Shown one piece after another: positions 52,817 through 63,096 of a DNA stretch of 64,000 nucleotides. The stretch covers positions 248,001 to 312,000 of the forward strand of contig CANKXO010000002.1 in the NCBI GenBank assembly GCA_947487765.1, read 5' to 3'. The first letter of the stretch is position 1, and each line of letters opens with the position of its first letter. Made by a program: the position numbers and the translations under genes. The notes beneath the pieces were generated by a model that made no database searches, was not told the origin of the DNA, and saw only the letters and a list, made by a program, of their open reading frames with translations. This stretch comes from an uncultured Pseudomonadales bacterium (GTDB taxonomy: Bacteria; Pseudomonadota; Gammaproteobacteria; Pseudomonadales; Cellvibrionaceae).

Positions 52817-53393
52817 CAGTTTTCAAAACCAGTGAATTACTTTTTGAAAAGTCAATTTCGCCGCGTAATCGCCAAACTGGTTTTTGATTTTTTTCAGATG
52901 ATGTAGTGCTATCGCTATACATTGGTTTTAAACGTAAATACCAACGATTTTCTAACGAAGAAGTATGTGCTGTTTTTTGAGTAGATTCTTTAAACAACTC
53001 ACTATTGTACTGATTATTAGCTGTACGAGTTAATACTAATTCGTGGTCCAATACTGCCTGCACTGGATGACTTAATTCTAACAGCAAACGCTCAGGCAAT
53101 TCTTCGTTACTTATATTGAGCCGTAGAACTAACTCATTCACTTCCAAGTCAAAGTTTAGCTCTGCTTCTACTGCCAATTTTTGGGCTAGAAGATCTTCAT
53201 CTAAACGCATGTTAATCATACGACCTTCTTTGTAGTAATTATCCACTACACGGTCATCTGCATTGCGAACAGCGATACTCACAGTGATGCTCGATACAAT
53301 CACCACAACAATCAAAGGCGACAAGACAAACCATGCCCAAAACTCTCGGTACCAAGGTCGTGATTCATTTAATGTATTACCAGTATTTGTCAT
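52809..53393 (-). CDS. ccoH: cbb3 oxidase assembly protein CcoH (FixH)
   Basis: 194 residues, one N-terminal transmembrane helix (WAWFVLSPLIVVVIVSSITVSIAV) followed by the FixH signature DDRVVDNYYKEGRMINM. The periplasmic domain stabilises the oxidase assembly. It overlaps ccoI by eight bases and follows ccoG by 32 bases. Confidence 0.91.
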   Translation of the reverse strand: MTNTGNTLNESRPWYREFWAWFVLSPLIVVVIVSSITVSIAVRNADDRVVDNYYKEGRMINMRLDEDLLAQKLAVEAELNFDLEVNELVLRLNISNEELPERLLLELSHPVQAVLDHELVLTRTANNQYNSELFKESTQKTAHTSSLENRWYLRLKPMYSDSTTSSEKNQKPVWRLRGEIDFSKSNSLVLKTDG

Positions 53394-53425
53394 AAATAAT
53401 TAATCTAGTTTTTGCAGGGTTCTGA

Positions 53426-54871
53426 TTACTCAGGTGTAATCTCAGGGCCAATAAAAGTTGTTTCTTCATGAGCAACCACTTTATTGTCAGTAAATGATGT
53501 AATCGTAAATTTAATTTTTGTCTTAACATCCGTCAAATGAGATTTATCGACTTGTATACGCACAGGAAATGTAAATATCTCATTTTTTTCAATAGGAGTA
53601 GGACGATAACGCTTAATCTTAAAGGGATGAGGCCCCTCAACTTTCAAATCAAATTCGTGCTCTTGTCTATCCATATTATGGACTTTAATCATATACACAT
53701 TTTCGACCCTATCCCCCTGTAGTCGGTATAAATGTGCACCACGGTCACGATTAACATCAACGGTAACCGGTTCTCGATTAGAGACGGTATAAATAAAAAC
53801 ACAAACCATGATTACCAATAAGGCCGAATAACCAAACACGCGAGGACGAATATAATGGGTGCTTCCTGTCTGTAATTGGTCCTCACTGGTAAAACGAATT
53901 AATCCTCTAGGGTATTTCATTTTATCCATAACTGAATTACAGGCATCGACACATAATCCACAATTGATACATTCGTATTGCAAACCGTCACGAATATCAA
54001 TATCGACAGGGCATACTTGTACACACCAAGAGCAATCGATACAATCTCCCAGCCCTTGTTCTTTGTAATCTTTACCAGACTTACGAGGTCCGCGAGATTC
54101 ACCTCTTGCCGTATCATAATGTACTGCCAACGTATCATTGTCATACATCACTGACTGGAAACGTGCATAAGGGCACATATATTTACAGACTTGCTCTCTC
54201 AAAAATCCTGCATTCATGAAGGTCATGCCAGCAAAAAATAATGTCCAAAAAACAACGGTTGCATTAGATTTAATTTCAAGAAAGCCACTTTCATTAAAGG
54301 TTGGAATAAAATGAAAAATCAATTCTCGAATGGGATAAAAGTATCCAACAAAAGTAGCACCAGTAACAAAAGCGATTAAAAACCATAAGGTATACTTACC
54401 ACTTCTTCTGAAAAACTTTTCTGAGCTCCAACCACTTTTATCCAGTTTAATTTGCTTATTGCGGTCACCTTCACAAAGATGCTCTGCCCAAATAAACATT
54501 AAAGTCCACACCGTTTGTGGGCAAGTAAAACCACACCAGACCCGGCCTAATAATGCTGTCACTGTAAATAAGGCAAATGCAGAAATAATCAGTAACCAAC
54601 CTAATAACATTCCATCTTGAGGGCCAAATGTCATCCAGAATATATGAAATTGCCGTTGGGGAAGGTCAAAAAAAACAGCAGGACGGCCATCTATTATTAA
54701 CCAAGGTAATATTAAAAAACCGAGTAACAGAGGAATACCGGTATAACGGCGAATAGATTGGTAGAAGCCTTTAACCTTACGGAGATAAACCTTACCGCCT
54801 GAGTCATAAAGATTGACGTAGTGAATAGAATTTTCGTCGATAGGTGCTTTTGTATCTGGAGAATCGGCCAT
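53426..54871 (-). CDS. ccoG: cbb3 assembly iron-sulfur protein CcoG (FixG)
   Basis: 481 residues with five transmembrane helices and two 4Fe-4S ferredoxin motifs, CIDCSWCVQVCPVDID and CINCGLCVDACNSVM. The helical part carries WCGFTCPQTVW and CKYMCPYARFQ typical of CcoG. It probably reduces Cu(II) to Cu(I) for the CcoI pump. A C-terminal immunoglobulin-like domain occupies about 370-481. It begins the assembly half of the locus, after a hairpin. Confidence 0.94.
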   Translation of the reverse strand: MADSPDTKAPIDENSIHYVNLYDSGGKVYLRKVKGFYQSIRRYTGIPLLLGFLILPWLIIDGRPAVFFDLPQRQFHIFWMTFGPQDGMLLGWLLIISAFALFTVTALLGRVWCGFTCPQTVWTLMFIWAEHLCEGDRNKQIKLDKSGWSSEKFFRRSGKYTLWFLIAFVTGATFVGYFYPIRELIFHFIPTFNESGFLEIKSNATVVFWTLFFAGMTFMNAGFLREQVCKYMCPYARFQSVMYDNDTLAVHYDTARGESRGPRKSGKDYKEQGLGDCIDCSWCVQVCPVDIDIRDGLQYECINCGLCVDACNSVMDKMKYPRGLIRFTSEDQLQTGSTHYIRPRVFGYSALLVIMVCVFIYTVSNREPVTVDVNRDRGAHLYRLQGDRVENVYMIKVHNMDRQEHEFDLKVEGPHPFKIKRYRPTPIEKNEIFTFPVRIQVDKSHLTDVKTKIKFTITSFTDNKVVAHEETTFIGPEITPE

Positions 54872-54943
54872 AAAATCAGCGTGGCTCTACATTAAGGACA
54901 ATATAATTAAGACATTCCTTACCTAAAAGGATTAAACATGTAC

Positions 54944-54987
54944 CTGAGTATCAATAATTTTTCTCAAAAACCATTATTGATACTCAG
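54944..54987 (-). other. Intercistronic hairpin between ccoP and ccoG
   Basis: CTGAGTATCAATAAT (54944-54958) and ATTATTGATACTCAG (54973-54987), perfect 15-bp arms, 14-base loop, 22 bases past the ccoP stop. No U-tract follows on the minus strand. It could stabilise the ccoNOQP message or partly separate the structural and assembly genes. Confidence 0.7.
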
Positions 54988-55008
54988 TCAAAATTTACCT
55001 TAACAGCA

Positions 55009-55926
55009 TTAATCTTCTAAAGATAAACTGTAAATATACGCAGTTAACAAATGAATTTTATCATCACGTAAAAGCTGCTCTTGGGCTGGCATCTGACCTT
55101 CACGACCTAAGCGTAAAGATTGGCGAATACCTGCTGGAGAGCCATCATACAACCAAATATCATCAGTCAGATTAGGGGCACCAACAGCATAAGTACCTTT
55201 ACCGTCTGCACCATGACAAGCTGTACAACTTTGCGCAAAAATCGTCTTCCCTGCTTCCACTTTAGTGGCATCATGCTCACGCCCAGATAAACTCAATATG
55301 TACTCTGTCACTTCAGCGATTCCCTTTTCGCCAATAACACCTTGCCAGGCTGGCATCGCTGCCTGGCGTCCCTTCACCAAAGTTTCTTTAATTTGCTCCG
55401 GACTACCACCATAAAGCCAATCTTTGTCTGTTAAGTTCGGAAAACCTAATGCACCACCACCGTCAGCACCATGGCATACCGCACAGTTATTACCAAAAAT
55501 ACGCTGAGCCATTTTCATCGCTCTAGGTTCGTCAGCCAATTCCTTAACAGACATCGCTGAATATACGCCATAGCTCGACTTATACTGATCCAAGGCAAGA
55601 CTTTGTTCTCGCTCAAGCTGCTTCGCACTTGTCCAACTGCCATCGTAGCCCTCAAAAGGGAAAAAACCTTTCCAATTACCCATGCCTGGGTAAACAATTA
55701 AGTAAAGCACAGAAAAGACAAACGTTAAGAGAAACATGTAAAACCACCACTTAGGTAATGGGTTATCATATTCCTGAATGCCATCATAAACATGGCCAGT
55801 TGTTCTGTTTTCCGGATCAGCATCATCTCTTACTGCAACTTTGCGATTGGCAAGCAACACCCATAGCAACAGTATTAAATTAACTGATGTCAGAATAATA
55901 ATCCAAAGGCTCCAAAACGTACTCAT
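55009..55926 (-). CDS. ccoP: cbb3 oxidase dihaem subunit CcoP
   Basis: 305 residues. Two N-terminal transmembrane helices, then two c-type haem sites: NCAVCHGADGGG and SCTACHGADGKG, each with a distal Met (QAAMPAWQG, EGQMPAQEQ). It transfers electrons from the bc1 complex or cytochrome c to CcoO and CcoN. It follows ccoQ with a 58-base gap. Confidence 0.95.
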   Translation of the reverse strand: MSTFWSLWIIILTSVNLILLLWVLLANRKVAVRDDADPENRTTGHVYDGIQEYDNPLPKWWFYMFLLTFVFSVLYLIVYPGMGNWKGFFPFEGYDGSWTSAKQLEREQSLALDQYKSSYGVYSAMSVKELADEPRAMKMAQRIFGNNCAVCHGADGGGALGFPNLTDKDWLYGGSPEQIKETLVKGRQAAMPAWQGVIGEKGIAEVTEYILSLSGREHDATKVEAGKTIFAQSCTACHGADGKGTYAVGAPNLTDDIWLYDGSPAGIRQSLRLGREGQMPAQEQLLRDDKIHLLTAYIYSLSLED

Positions 55927-55984
55927 AAATTAATCCCGCTTTTATTCTCGGAGTTTGCGCTGATAACATTATCAGCGACTAATT

Positions 55985-56176
55985 TCATTGTTCGCGCTTT
56001 TTATGACTGCTATCGGCAGCCTGCGCTTGTTCATGGCTCTCTTCGTCAGCAAAAGGCAGATTTGCTGCATCATCAAAACGTTTTTTGCGTTTTGGTGAAA
56101 ATGCCCACCAGCAAATACCTAGAAATGCAATCATGACTAAGATTGTTGCAAAACCACGTACATCATTGATATCCAC
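55985..56176 (-). CDS. ccoQ: cbb3 oxidase subunit CcoQ
   Basis: 63 residues: one transmembrane helix and the motif FSPKRKKRFDDAANLPFADEE. I start at a GTG (56176, VDINDVRGF), four bases after the ccoO stop; this matches the MDIxxxRG start of other CcoQ proteins. The longer ATG ORF from 56245 would overlap ccoO. It stabilises the complex. Confidence 0.9.
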   Translation of the reverse strand: MDINDVRGFATILVMIAFLGICWWAFSPKRKKRFDDAANLPFADEESHEQAQAADSSHKKREQ

Positions 56177-56180
56177 GGTG

Positions 56181-56798
56181 CTATCTCTTTTGCTGAAGAA
56201 TAGGAAGCGTACCCAATTGTTGTAGGTATGCAACGAGAGCATCAACTTCGGTCACGCCTTTCACAGCTTCTTTAGCGCCAGCAATATCTTCATCCGTATA
56301 AGGAACACCCACTTTACGTAAACCACGCATTTTAGCTGCGGTATGCTTTCCATCTAATACATTATCAAACAACCAAGGGAATGCAGGCATGTTAGATTTT
56401 GGTACAACATTTCGTGGGTTATATAAATGCGCTTTTTGCCACGCGTCACTATAACGTTTACCAACACGAGCCAAATCCGGACCTGTACGTTTAGAACCCC
56501 ATAGGAATGGGTGCTCATAAACCGATTCGCCCGCTACAGAATAATGTCCGTAACGCTCAACCTCTGCTCGTAATGGTCGTACCATTTGCGTGTGACAGAC
56601 ATGGCAACCTTCACGGATGTAGATATCACGCCCTTCCAACTCAACTGCGGCTAAAGGTTTTAGGCCTTCAATTGGTGTTGTTGTCTCTTTCAAAAAGAAC
56701 TGTGGAACGATTTGAACCAAGCCACCAAAGCTGATCGCTACAATCACCAGGATTAACATTAAGCCGATATTTTTTTCGACAATATCATGATTCTTCAC
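56181..56798 (-). CDS. ccoO: cbb3 oxidase monohaem subunit CcoO
   Basis: 205 residues with one N-terminal transmembrane helix and a c haem site [14 protein letters not shown]. The conserved [33 protein letters not shown] and the distal Met (KSNMPAFPW) are visible. It follows ccoN by 11 bases. Confidence 0.95.
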   Translation of the reverse strand: MKNHDIVEKNIGLMLILVIVAISFGGLVQIVPQFFLKETTTPIEGLKPLAAVELEGRDIYIREGCHVCHTQMVRPLRAEVERYGHYSVAGESVYEHPFLWGSKRTGPDLARVGKRYSDAWQKAHLYNPRNVVPKSNMPAFPWLFDNVLDGKHTAAKMRGLRKVGVPYTDEDIAGAKEAVKGVTEVDALVAYLQQLGTLPILQQKR

Positions 56799-56809
56799 TG
56801 TTATTTCTC

Positions 56810-58264
56810 CTAAGCAACTTGTGCATTATTAGCTGCAGGAGAAGGAATTTCTTCTTCCCCGGGTTCACGTATAGTGCGATAAACGTTGTATGCCATGAAG
56901 AGCATACCTAACAGGAATAAAGCACCACCTAATGCACGCACGATGTATCCACCGTAGCTTGCCTCGACCGAATCGATAAAGGTATAAGTCAAAGACCCAT
57001 CTTGGTTAAAGGCACGACGCATGAGTCCTTGGGTAATACCATTCACCCACATTGAAGCGATATATAAAACCGTACCTGCTGTTGCTAACCAGAAATGACT
57101 GTTAATTAAATTAACACTCCACATTTCTTTGCGATGATAAAGCACAGGAATCAAATGATAGATAGCACCAATAGAAATCATGGCTACCCAACCTAATGCA
57201 CCTGAATGCACGTGACCAATAGTCCAGTCCGTGTTATGAGAAAGTGCGTTTACCGTTTTGATTGCCATCATTGGGCCCTCAAAGGTAGACATACCATAGA
57301 AAGACAAAGAAACAACCAAGAAGCGTAGTGTTGGGTCAGTACGCAATTTATGCCAAGCACCTGATAAAGTCATAATACCGTTAATCATACCGCCCCAGCT
57401 TGGCGCCAGCAGAATTAGTGACATTACCATACCCAAACTTTGCGCCCAATCTGGCAAAGCCGAGTAATGAAGGTGGTGAGGACCGGCCCAAATATATAAA
57501 GAGATCAGTGCCCAGAAGTGAACAATAGACAGCTGGTATGAATAAACAGGGCGACCTGCTTGTTTAGGTACGAAGTAATACATCATACCCAAAAAACCAG
57601 CCGTCAAGAAAAAGCCTACCGCATTATGGCCATACCACCATTGCACCATTGCATCAGCTGCACCCGCATACGCTGAGTAAGATTTGGTTAATGAAATAGG
57701 AATAGCAGCGCTATTCACCACATGTAGAATAGCAACGGTAAGAATAAACCCACCAAAAAACCAGTTAGCCACATAAATATGCGATGTTTTTCGCTTCATA
57801 ATCGTGCCAAAGAAAACAATGGCGTAAGCTATCCACACGAGAGTAATCAAAATATCGATTGGCCACTCTAGCTCTGCGTATTCCTTAGTGGTTGTCAAAC
57901 CAAGCGGTAAGGTAATTGCAGCCAGTACAATCACTAATTGCCAGCCCCAAAAACTAAATGGCACAAGCCAGCCGCCAAACAATGTGGTTTGACACGTTCG
58001 CTGAACAACATAATAAGATGTTGCAAACAATGCACTACCACCAAAAGCAAAGATCACGGCATTGGTATGTAGTGGACGTAAACGACCGAAATGAGTATAA
58101 GGTTGAAATATGTCATTAAGATCAGGCCAAACTAATTGCGCTGCGATCAGCACACCGATCCCCATACCGACAATACCCCAAATAACCGTCATTACCGAAA
58201 ATTGGCGAACGATATCGTAGTTATATACTGGCTCTTGTCCGGCAGTTGTTGAGTGACTACTCAT
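56810..58264 (-). CDS. ccoN: cbb3 oxidase catalytic subunit CcoN
   Basis: 484 residues with about 12 transmembrane helices. Haem and CuB ligands are visible: [32 protein letters not shown], and [14 protein letters not shown], plus [14 protein letters not shown]. It reduces O2 to water with proton pumping and has high oxygen affinity. It begins the ccoNOQP operon behind an FNR/ANR box, as expected for microaerobic induction. Confidence 0.96.
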   Translation of the reverse strand: MSSHSTTAGQEPVYNYDIVRQFSVMTVIWGIVGMGIGVLIAAQLVWPDLNDIFQPYTHFGRLRPLHTNAVIFAFGGSALFATSYYVVQRTCQTTLFGGWLVPFSFWGWQLVIVLAAITLPLGLTTTKEYAELEWPIDILITLVWIAYAIVFFGTIMKRKTSHIYVANWFFGGFILTVAILHVVNSAAIPISLTKSYSAYAGAADAMVQWWYGHNAVGFFLTAGFLGMMYYFVPKQAGRPVYSYQLSIVHFWALISLYIWAGPHHLHYSALPDWAQSLGMVMSLILLAPSWGGMINGIMTLSGAWHKLRTDPTLRFLVVSLSFYGMSTFEGPMMAIKTVNALSHNTDWTIGHVHSGALGWVAMISIGAIYHLIPVLYHRKEMWSVNLINSHFWLATAGTVLYIASMWVNGITQGLMRRAFNQDGSLTYTFIDSVEASYGGYIVRALGGALFLLGMLFMAYNVYRTIREPGEEEIPSPAANNAQVA

Positions 58265-58676
58265 AAAAACTTTCCCAGATTGTTGTGGATGGAACTAACG
58301 ATTGGCTAATGACATCTAGATGCTTAGCCTTTTTAATCAACAAGGTCGGCACTTTAATATAACGAAAATAGTGCCAGCTTGATTAAAATCAAAACTTCTT
58401 TTGATTACCCTTAAATATCACACTTATCAGCGACTTTTAGCAGACATATAACAACAAGATATCAGTATTTTAGCTTGTCGAGACTGCTTCTAAGTTTAGA
58501 TGACTTTAGGTATTTTGCGCTACTCAAACGAAATCAAAAGAAATACTTAAAAAATTAAGGTCAAAAATAACCTCTTTACCTAACAATAGGTACAAAAACA
58601 ATGGTCCCAAAAAGACTCAAAAGTGATGATCTAAAAAAGCGTTTTAAATTAGACCATCAATACAGCAGTTATTAGT
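58265..58676. other. 412-base region between argG and ccoN
   Basis: No gene. It contains the FNR/ANR box (58379-58392), a further half-site TTGAT on each side (58334-58338 reverse, 58401-58405 forward), and an inverted repeat GGCACT/AGTGCC at 58348-58375. An imperfect stem near the argG stop could end its transcript, but no U-run makes it firm. Confidence 0.65.
58379..58392 (-). promoter_or_regulatory. FNR/ANR box of the cco operon
   Basis: TTGAT-TAAA-ATCAA, a perfect match to the FNR/ANR palindrome, centred 121 bases upstream of the ccoN ATG. A TTAAAG-type -10 element can be placed about 32 bases further toward ccoN, giving class II geometry. This predicts induction when oxygen is low. Confidence 0.85.
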
Positions 58677-59912
58677 TTACAGCAGGTCTCGGCCTTTATT
58701 AGCCGAAATTCGCATACGCAATGCATTAAGTTTAATAAAGCCTTCTGCATCTTGCTGATCATAAGCACCAGCATCATCTTCAAACGTAGCAATTTTTTCA
58801 TCAAACAAGCTATCTTCCGAACGCCGACCAACCGCCGTTACCGAACCTTTATACAGTTTTACTCGTACATCACCATTTACAGACTGCTGAGATTCATCAA
58901 TAGCTGTCTGTAACATTTTTCGTTCAGGGCTCCACCAGTAACCGTTATAAACTAAATTAGCATATTTAGGCATAAACTCATCTTTTAAATGAGCAACTTC
59001 ACGATCGAGAGTCAATGATTCAATCGCACGATGGGCTTTTAGCATAATAGTACCGCCCGGCGTTTCATAACAACCGCGGGACTTCATACCGACATAGCGA
59101 TTTTCAACGATATCTAAACGACCCACACCGTTTTCACCACCCACTTTATTTAAGTAGGTCAATACAGTAGCTGGGGACATCGTCTTACCATTAATAGCAA
59201 CAATATCGCCTTTTTCATATGTTAATTCAAGATAGACAGGCTTATCTGGGGCTTCTTCAGGAGATACACTCCAACGCCACATATCATCTTCAGCTTCTGC
59301 CCAAGGATCCTCTAAAATGCCGCCTTCATAAGAAATATGTAACAAATTGGCATCCATTGAGTAAGGAGACTTTTTCTTGCTGCTGGAATAATCAACAGGG
59401 ATATTGTGGTCAGCACAATAAGCCATCAATGTTTCACGAGAGGTTAAATCCCACTCGCGCCATGGAGCAATCACGTGCACACCTGGTTTTAGAGCATAAG
59501 CCCCTAACTCAAAACGAACTTGGTCATTACCTTTACCCGTAGCACCATGAGCAATAGCATCAGCGCCAGTCTCATTAGCGATCTCAATCATCCGTTTAGC
59601 AATTAATGGTCTTGCAATGGAAGTACCTAACAGGTACTCACCTTCGTAAATCGTATTGGCTCGAAACATTGGATAAACAAAATCGCGTACAAACTCCTCA
59701 CGTAGATCGTCAATGTAAATTTCTTTTACACCTAAAGCTTCTGCTTTTGCACGTGCAGGCTCTACTTCTTCACCTTGACCTAAATCTGCTGTAAAAGTCA
59801 CTACTTCACATTCATAGGTTTCTTGTAACCATTTAACAATAACGGAAGTATCAAGACCGCCTGAATAGGCTAAGACAACTTTCTTGATCGATGATGGATT
59901 GGATGATGGCAT
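58677..59912 (-). CDS. argG: Argininosuccinate synthase
   Basis: 411 residues. The ATP pyrophosphatase loop is [15 protein letters not shown]. Conserved [15 protein letters not shown] binds citrulline and aspartate, and [14 protein letters not shown] lies at the interface. It joins citrulline and aspartate in arginine synthesis. It is monocistronic. Confidence 0.96.
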   Translation of the reverse strand: MPSSNPSSIKKVVLAYSGGLDTSVIVKWLQETYECEVVTFTADLGQGEEVEPARAKAEALGVKEIYIDDLREEFVRDFVYPMFRANTIYEGEYLLGTSIARPLIAKRMIEIANETGADAIAHGATGKGNDQVRFELGAYALKPGVHVIAPWREWDLTSRETLMAYCADHNIPVDYSSSKKKSPYSMDANLLHISYEGGILEDPWAEAEDDMWRWSVSPEEAPDKPVYLELTYEKGDIVAINGKTMSPATVLTYLNKVGGENGVGRLDIVENRYVGMKSRGCYETPGGTIMLKAHRAIESLTLDREVAHLKDEFMPKYANLVYNGYWWSPERKMLQTAIDESQQSVNGDVRVKLYKGSVTAVGRRSEDSLFDEKIATFEDDAGAYDQQDAEGFIKLNALRMRISANKGRDLL

Positions 59913-60118
59913 GTCGAAAACTCCTGAGACCGCAGAAATAAATGACCGCGTGTGAACGGGCGCGAATTGTAACTAGAATTTTCCTAGTTGAACAGACCGA
60001 AAAGATATTTAGGCTGCTTTAAACCCAGTAAATATAGAAAGTTTTTGTCATTTCTTATTTCACCATCAGCTTAAGCATTACAAGAAATGTACAAAAATTA
60101 AACAAAAATTACAGTTCT

Positions 60119-61012
60119 TTATACGCCGAGTTTCTTTTCTTCATTATTGATACCATTATCGTCTGCACGCATACCTTCTAACAACGCAGCAATAATCACC
60201 ATAATACAGCCAATAATTTCATGTAATTGTAATTCTACCTGAGTAATTATAACGACCGAAAGAACAGCAACGACCAGTTCCATGACAATTAATACGGCTC
60301 CGCGACCAGCACCAAGACATGTAACACCCCACATGGTGCCAAACGAGGTAACCATAATCCAACCAACGCCATAAGCCATCGCTAAAGGCACAGCTCCATT
60401 AGATGGCAAGGGAGCTTGAACAGACAGAATCAATAATGATATACCTGCTACCGCTATTGAACCGATAAAAATAAAGCCAACTTTACTAGCCAGAGGAATA
60501 GTAGACGTAAAACGGAATAAAATATTATTAACAGCTAAACCAAAACCCGCAGCCAAGGCCAATACATCGATCCATGTAAAGGTTGTCCATGCCACCTGCC
60601 AAGCTTCTAAAATAAGAAAAGCACCACCAACACATAATAGTAGTGCGGCCAATCGTTGCTTATCAATAAGCTCTTTTAGTATTAATCGGCCCCCCAGTAC
60701 ACTCCAGATTGGCAACATGTAAAATAGAATCATTACACGAACCACATCGCCTTCTAAAATAGCGGTTTGAAAAGAGACATTCGAAATCCCTCCAAACAAA
60801 CAAATCAAGGCCATTAAGGATAGTACAGGCAACCATTTAGTACGCTGTTTAATAATCCAAGGCATTAACACCAAGCTAGCAGATAGCGAAACAATTAAAA
60901 CTAAGTGTAGAGGGTGTAAACCCATCTCACCTAAAGCTTTAAGAGGCAACCATGTTAAGCCCCAACCAATAGAGCTGACTAACAATACAACAACGGCGAT
61001 ACGAGAATTCAT
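60119..61012 (-). CDS. EamA (DMT superfamily) transporter
   Basis: 297 residues with ten transmembrane helices as two EamA repeats (first SSIGWGLTWLPLKALGEMG, second starting near AAGFGLAVNNILFRF). Start at ATG 61012 (MNSRIAVVVLL) with AAGGG five bases upstream; the ORF from 61033 is longer only by leading codons. It likely exports a metabolite or amino acid. No neighbouring gene hints at the substrate. Confidence 0.85.
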   Translation of the reverse strand: MNSRIAVVVLLVSSIGWGLTWLPLKALGEMGLHPLHLVLIVSLSASLVLMPWIIKQRTKWLPVLSLMALICLFGGISNVSFQTAILEGDVVRVMILFYMLPIWSVLGGRLILKELIDKQRLAALLLCVGGAFLILEAWQVAWTTFTWIDVLALAAGFGLAVNNILFRFTSTIPLASKVGFIFIGSIAVAGISLLILSVQAPLPSNGAVPLAMAYGVGWIMVTSFGTMWGVTCLGAGRGAVLIVMELVVAVLSVVIITQVELQLHEIIGCIMVIIAALLEGMRADDNGINNEEKKLGV

Positions 61013-61126
61013 TACTACCCTTTTAGTGAGCAAGCTCGAAATTGAAAATAGGAAAAGTCCGAAACAAGATGTGATAAGTATGCAATAAATGATTGCGTAA
61101 TTTTTTTAATTCCTGATACCAGTGAT

Positions 61127-62014
61127 TTAACGGCTACGATAGGGAATATCACAATACGTAATATCTTGACCCAGCTGAATACCCTGTTTACGAAAATATA
61201 ATCGAATAGAGTTCAATGATAAGGCACTGTTAGGTGTCGGCCCAAGAAATAAATGCTCAATAGGAATTGCCTGTCGCTGTATACTCAAGGGAAATTCGTA
61301 GTAAGGAATCAACATTGACTTACCTTCTCTAAATTTAACAGGGGCAGATAGATAGTCAGTAATCACAGGCGAAACAATACGCCACTCATCTTCTTCAGCA
61401 AATGATGGATGTTTCAGCAAGGCAGCAATACGCAACATATCGGCTTCAATTAAACCAAAGAAGTATTCTCGTTCAGCACCAGGGTTATCTTGCTCAAACT
61501 GTGTAATCATTGAGGAAAGGCTACCAAGAACGCGATCAATCAATGTGATTTGATCTTCTCGGCGATAAATACAACGCCCTAGTTGAAATTGATTGTTAAT
61601 CAACAATTGCTGAATGTCACCACCTTTAAAACCAATACTGACACCCTTACCTATGCGACTATAACCGCGCCATTGGCTTAATAAATTGCCATTAGCACGA
61701 AAAGAAGCAGCAAATACCATATGACCATTAGTCATGCGATACTCAATCCAATCAATGAATTGTGCTAATAAACCTCTATCTTTGTTTTCATTCCGCTCAC
61801 GTAATAATCGAATAATATACTGTAGTTCTGCAGAATCATTCATATAACGCACATCACTTGCCCATAGGCATCGGCTTTCCACAATACCTTGCAACCCACC
61901 TATCGTTGTATAGTGGTATAACAATTCGTCAGGAAAACCAGAGTAAAGCGATTGTGCAATTTGTTGAATCATTAAATTAGAAGCTTCTGTGAGAAATGAG
62001 AGAATACCAGACAA
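61127..62014 (-). CDS. DUF2971 protein
   Basis: 295 residues of the DUF2971 family: LLYHYTTIGGLQGIVESRCLWASDVRYMNDSAELQ, then FAASFRANGNLLSQWRGYSRIGKGVSIGF and EDEWRIVSP. The fold is of the ADP-ribosyltransferase-like type in some proposals, and family members occur near defence genes, but function is not known. It begins 16 bases after the diguanylate cyclase gene, suggesting co-transcription. Confidence 0.83.
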   Translation of the reverse strand: MSGILSFLTEASNLMIQQIAQSLYSGFPDELLYHYTTIGGLQGIVESRCLWASDVRYMNDSAELQYIIRLLRERNENKDRGLLAQFIDWIEYRMTNGHMVFAASFRANGNLLSQWRGYSRIGKGVSIGFKGGDIQQLLINNQFQLGRCIYRREDQITLIDRVLGSLSSMITQFEQDNPGAEREYFFGLIEADMLRIAALLKHPSFAEEDEWRIVSPVITDYLSAPVKFREGKSMLIPYYEFPLSIQRQAIPIEHLFLGPTPNSALSLNSIRLYFRKQGIQLGQDITYCDIPYRSR

Positions 62015-62030
62015 TTATGACAACGCCACC

Positions 62031-62918
62031 TCAATATTCTATAGCTTCATCGACAACAAAAACAGAATTGCGCTTTTTCTTAGCGATATACAATGCAGTA
62101 TCCGCCTGCTGGTAGATTAGATAATGATAATCGCTGGCCGGCGTAGGTATTAAGGTGGTAATCCCTGCACTTACTGTTACCCGCTGCTGATTAGAGATCA
62201 TCATTGCCAGTGTATATACACTTTCTTTTATACCATAAGCAATATCGATAGCATGTTCTTTTGACGTTTGAGAAAGCACTAGAACAAATTCATCACCTCC
62301 GATACGAGCAGCGATGTCACCTGGGCGACGTGCGTAGTGCTGAATGACACCTGCAATGCTATTTAAACATTGATCACCTTTATGATGCCCATAAGTATCG
62401 TTAAACTCTTTAAAGTGATCAATATCAATGATAATAATACTAATCGCTGTCTGATAGCGAATAGCTCGGGCAAACACATCCAAACCACGCCGATTATAAA
62501 GTCCTGTTAATGGATCTTCTAAGGATAAGCGTTCAGCTTGACGCTCAACGAGCTTATTGGGTGTAATATTTTGATGGGAAATAACAAAGCGATTGACTTC
62601 ATGATAGAGAGGGACAACACGAAAAAGATACCAACGCTCTTCCGTAGAGCTATGACAAGGATATTCACAGGAAAAAGTAGATGATTTATGATCAATGACT
62701 GACCGCAGACCATTCGATACCGTTAAAGAACAAACATCGCCATCATTCGCAGCAGATGTACAAACTGATAAATAATTTACACCGAGCCAATTGACATCAG
62801 GGCATATACCATTATTCAAGCCAAATTCTACCCAGGCTTTATTGACATAGCGAATAAAACCTTTACTATCAATGACCGCTACGTGCGTATCAAGAGAATC
62901 TAATACTGCATCAAACAT
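62031..62918 (-). CDS. PAS-GGDEF diguanylate cyclase
   Basis: 295 residues. A PAS domain lies at about 5-120 (VIDSKGFIRYVNKAWVEFG). The GGDEF domain (about 130-290) has IIDIDHFKEFNDTYGH, the active-site GGDEF at 207-211 and an inhibitory I-site RPGD (198-201) five residues before it. It should make cyclic di-GMP from GTP, with product feedback. It is soluble. A PilZ effector is encoded at 31 kb. It is followed by the DUF2971 gene. Confidence 0.92.
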   Translation of the reverse strand: MFDAVLDSLDTHVAVIDSKGFIRYVNKAWVEFGLNNGICPDVNWLGVNYLSVCTSAANDGDVCSLTVSNGLRSVIDHKSSTFSCEYPCHSSTEERWYLFRVVPLYHEVNRFVISHQNITPNKLVERQAERLSLEDPLTGLYNRRGLDVFARAIRYQTAISIIIIDIDHFKEFNDTYGHHKGDQCLNSIAGVIQHYARRPGDIAARIGGDEFVLVLSQTSKEHAIDIAYGIKESVYTLAMMISNQQRVTVSAGITTLIPTPASDYHYLIYQQADTALYIAKKKRNSVFVVDEAIEY

Positions 62919-63096
62919 TTCATTTGCGATAGATATCTCCTACAACATTCACTACTGTAAAAATATTTATTCAACAAAATGTACGAAATCGCGCCAAATC
63001 TAGCAAAGTTTTTTTCTTAATTAGTAGTGCTTTACTAATACCCCAGAGTTATATAGTAAGAAGCTATATGGTAAAGCATTACATAATAATCGATGG

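Noticed and set aside
59972-59990. AACTAG/CTAGTT inverted repeat upstream of argG as an ArgR box
   Set aside because: The sequence does not fit the ArgR consensus and the arms are only six bases long.
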